DNA from: Gemmatimonadota bacterium
GTDB taxonomy: Bacteria > Gemmatimonadota > Gemmatimonadetes > Gemmatimonadales > GWC2-71-9
Length of the DNA stretch: 64,000 nucleotides
Assembly: GCA_016713435.1 (NCBI GenBank)
Contig: JADJPD010000006.1
Location: 1-64,000, forward strand
Direction of reading: 5' to 3'
Position numbers and translations under genes: made by a program
The notes under the pieces: model-generated
Told to the model about the DNA's origin: nothing
Seen by the model: the letters and a program-made list of their open reading frames with translations, nothing else
The model's database searches: none
Shown: one piece after another, positions 63,192 to 64,000 of the stretch
Position numbering within the stretch: the stretch's first letter is position 1
Layout: each line of letters starts with the position of its first letter

Positions 63192-64000
63192 ACAGGGTGT
63201 CGAGGGTGATGTCGGTGATCCCGCGCTCGGCCGCGTAGCGCTCGGTGTTCCGGCGCGCCTTCCCGCGCACGAAGAACGGGATCTTCTTGAGTTCCTGCTC
63301 CGCCTGCGGCTGCCAGCGCGGCGCGCCCGCAGCCACCGGCGGGGCGGGGGCGGCCGGCTCGTCGGCCAGCGTCACGCCCGCGTCGGCCACCGCCATCTCC
63401 GCCACGGCGGCCCCGCCGCCGGGCAGCAGGGTGGTGGACATCTCGACGGTGTGGTCCACCCGCGGGCTCGGTGCGTGCCCCAGGTGGCTCGGGCTCAGGT
63501 CGCCGAACTCGAAGTCCTCGCGGAACATCGTGAGCAGGTGCTCCTCGAGCCCCATCATCAGCGGGTGCACCCAGGTGTCGAACAGGACGTTGGCGCCCTC
63601 CGCCCCCATCTGGGGCGAGTAGCGCGCCGGGAAGTCCTGCACGTGCACCGGCGCCGAGATCACGGCGCAGGGCACCTGCAGCCGCTTGGCGATGTGCCGT
63701 TCCATCTGGGTGCCGAGCACCAGTTCGGGCGTGGCCGCCTCGATGGCGCGCTCCACCTCGAGGTAGTCGTCGGTGATGAGCGCGGTGAGCCCGTGCGCCT
63801 CGGCGGCGGCGCGCACCTCGCGGGCCCGCTCGCGGGTGTAGGTGCCGAGGCCCACCAGCTGGAAGCCGAGCTCCTCGGTGGCCACCCGGGCGGCGCCGAG
63901 CGCGTGGGTGGCGTCCCCGAAGACGAAGACCCGCTTGCCGGTGAGGTAGGTGGAGTCCACCGAGCGGCTGTACCACGCCGAGCGGGCCGAGATCCGAGCC
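63163..64000 (-). CDS. bchB: Protochlorophyllide reductase subunit B, 5' partial
   Basis: The C-terminal 278 residues of the NifK-like BchB subunit of DPOR; the start is beyond the right edge. Visible landmarks are RSVDSTYLTGKRVFVFGDATHA, a VLGTQMERHIAKRL segment, APVHVQDFPARYSPQMG, DTWVHPLMMGLEEHLL and the C-terminal PCP-red domain (KIPFFVRGKARRNTERYA). Gene order bchB-bchH-bchL-bchM is that of a purple-type photosynthesis cluster. Confidence 0.95.
   Translation of the reverse strand, partial: ARISARSAWYSRSVDSTYLTGKRVFVFGDATHALGAARVATEELGFQLVGLGTYTRERAREVRAAAEAHGLTALITDDYLEVERAIEAATPELVLGTQMERHIAKRLQVPCAVISAPVHVQDFPARYSPQMGAEGANVLFDTWVHPLMMGLEEHLLTMFREDFEFGDLSPSHLGHAPSPRVDHTVEMSTTLLPGGGAAVAEMAVADAGVTLADEPAAPAPPVAAGAPRWQPQAEQELKKIPFFVRGKARRNTERYAAERGITDITLDTLYEAKAHFSR

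Overview
The window is a high-GC bacterial chromosome segment whose right half (about 27.3 kb to the end) is a photosynthesis gene cluster for bacteriochlorophyll a, carotenoid and a type-2 (quinone) reaction centre. The pufBALMC, puhABC, bchXYZ, acsF and lhaA genes are of the purple-bacterial kind. Several traits point to a phototrophic Gemmatimonadota (Gemmatimonas phototrophica-like) rather than a proteobacterium: a reaction-centre H subunit encoded as separate membrane and cytoplasmic pieces, two alpha-type antenna genes, and a left flank with Gemmatimonadota-like content (invasin-type Ig repeat proteins, DUF885 protein, MASE1 hybrid kinases, LPXTG-free lipoproteins). The phylum is an inference; no 16S gene is present.

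Left flank (1 to 27 kb): two adjacent Ig-like repeat proteins; tRNA-Leu(GAG) and tRNA-Thr(CGT); a dihaem cytochrome c peroxidase family protein; a small acidic protein; a DUF885 lipoprotein; tRNA-Pro(GGG); a 131-bp inverted-repeat element; two tandem paralogous MASE1-PAS-GAF-PAS-histidine kinase-receiver proteins; a YceI protein; a homocysteine S-methyltransferase; a short-chain dehydrogenase remnant; a methyltransferase; an SH3b lipoprotein; a GGDEF diguanylate cyclase; a fatty acid desaturase; a secreted protein; and a GT-C glycosyltransferase.

Photosynthesis cluster (27.3 to 64 kb), five transcription blocks: (1) minus strand: 70-aa orf, idi, crtI, bchJ, bchE, hemN. (2) plus strand: hemB, hemL, hemY, crtB, methyltransferase, bchI, bchD, puhE, then bchC, bchX, bchY, bchZ. 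(3) minus strand: bchO alone. (4) plus strand: pufB, two alpha genes, pufL, pufM, pufC. (5) minus strand, converging on puf: bchB (runs off the end), bchH, bchL, bchM, small orf, acsF, lhaA, split puhA, puhB, puhC. Together they take delta-aminolevulinate through haem-pathway steps to protoporphyrin, Mg-chelation, the cyclase step by both oxygen-dependent (AcsF) and oxygen-independent (BchE) enzymes, and the DPOR and COR reductases, then supply reaction centre, antenna and assembly factors. Most neighbours overlap by ATGA, GTGA or TGATG, indicating translational coupling.

The most notable observations are a PufM reaction-centre subunit fused at its periplasmic C-terminus to a complete OmpA-like peptidoglycan-binding domain; a split H subunit; two alpha-type antenna genes behind one beta gene; an unknown one-helix protein directly coupled to acsF; and PpsR/CrtJ-type palindromes (TGT-N12-ACA) at the hemB and bchC control regions, with a one-mismatch copy before bchE. 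Several genes (both Ig proteins, the DUF885 protein, one kinase, bchH and perhaps bchD) carry single-base shifts, mostly in G/C runs, that look like sequencing or assembly indels, so reading frames here should be treated with care.
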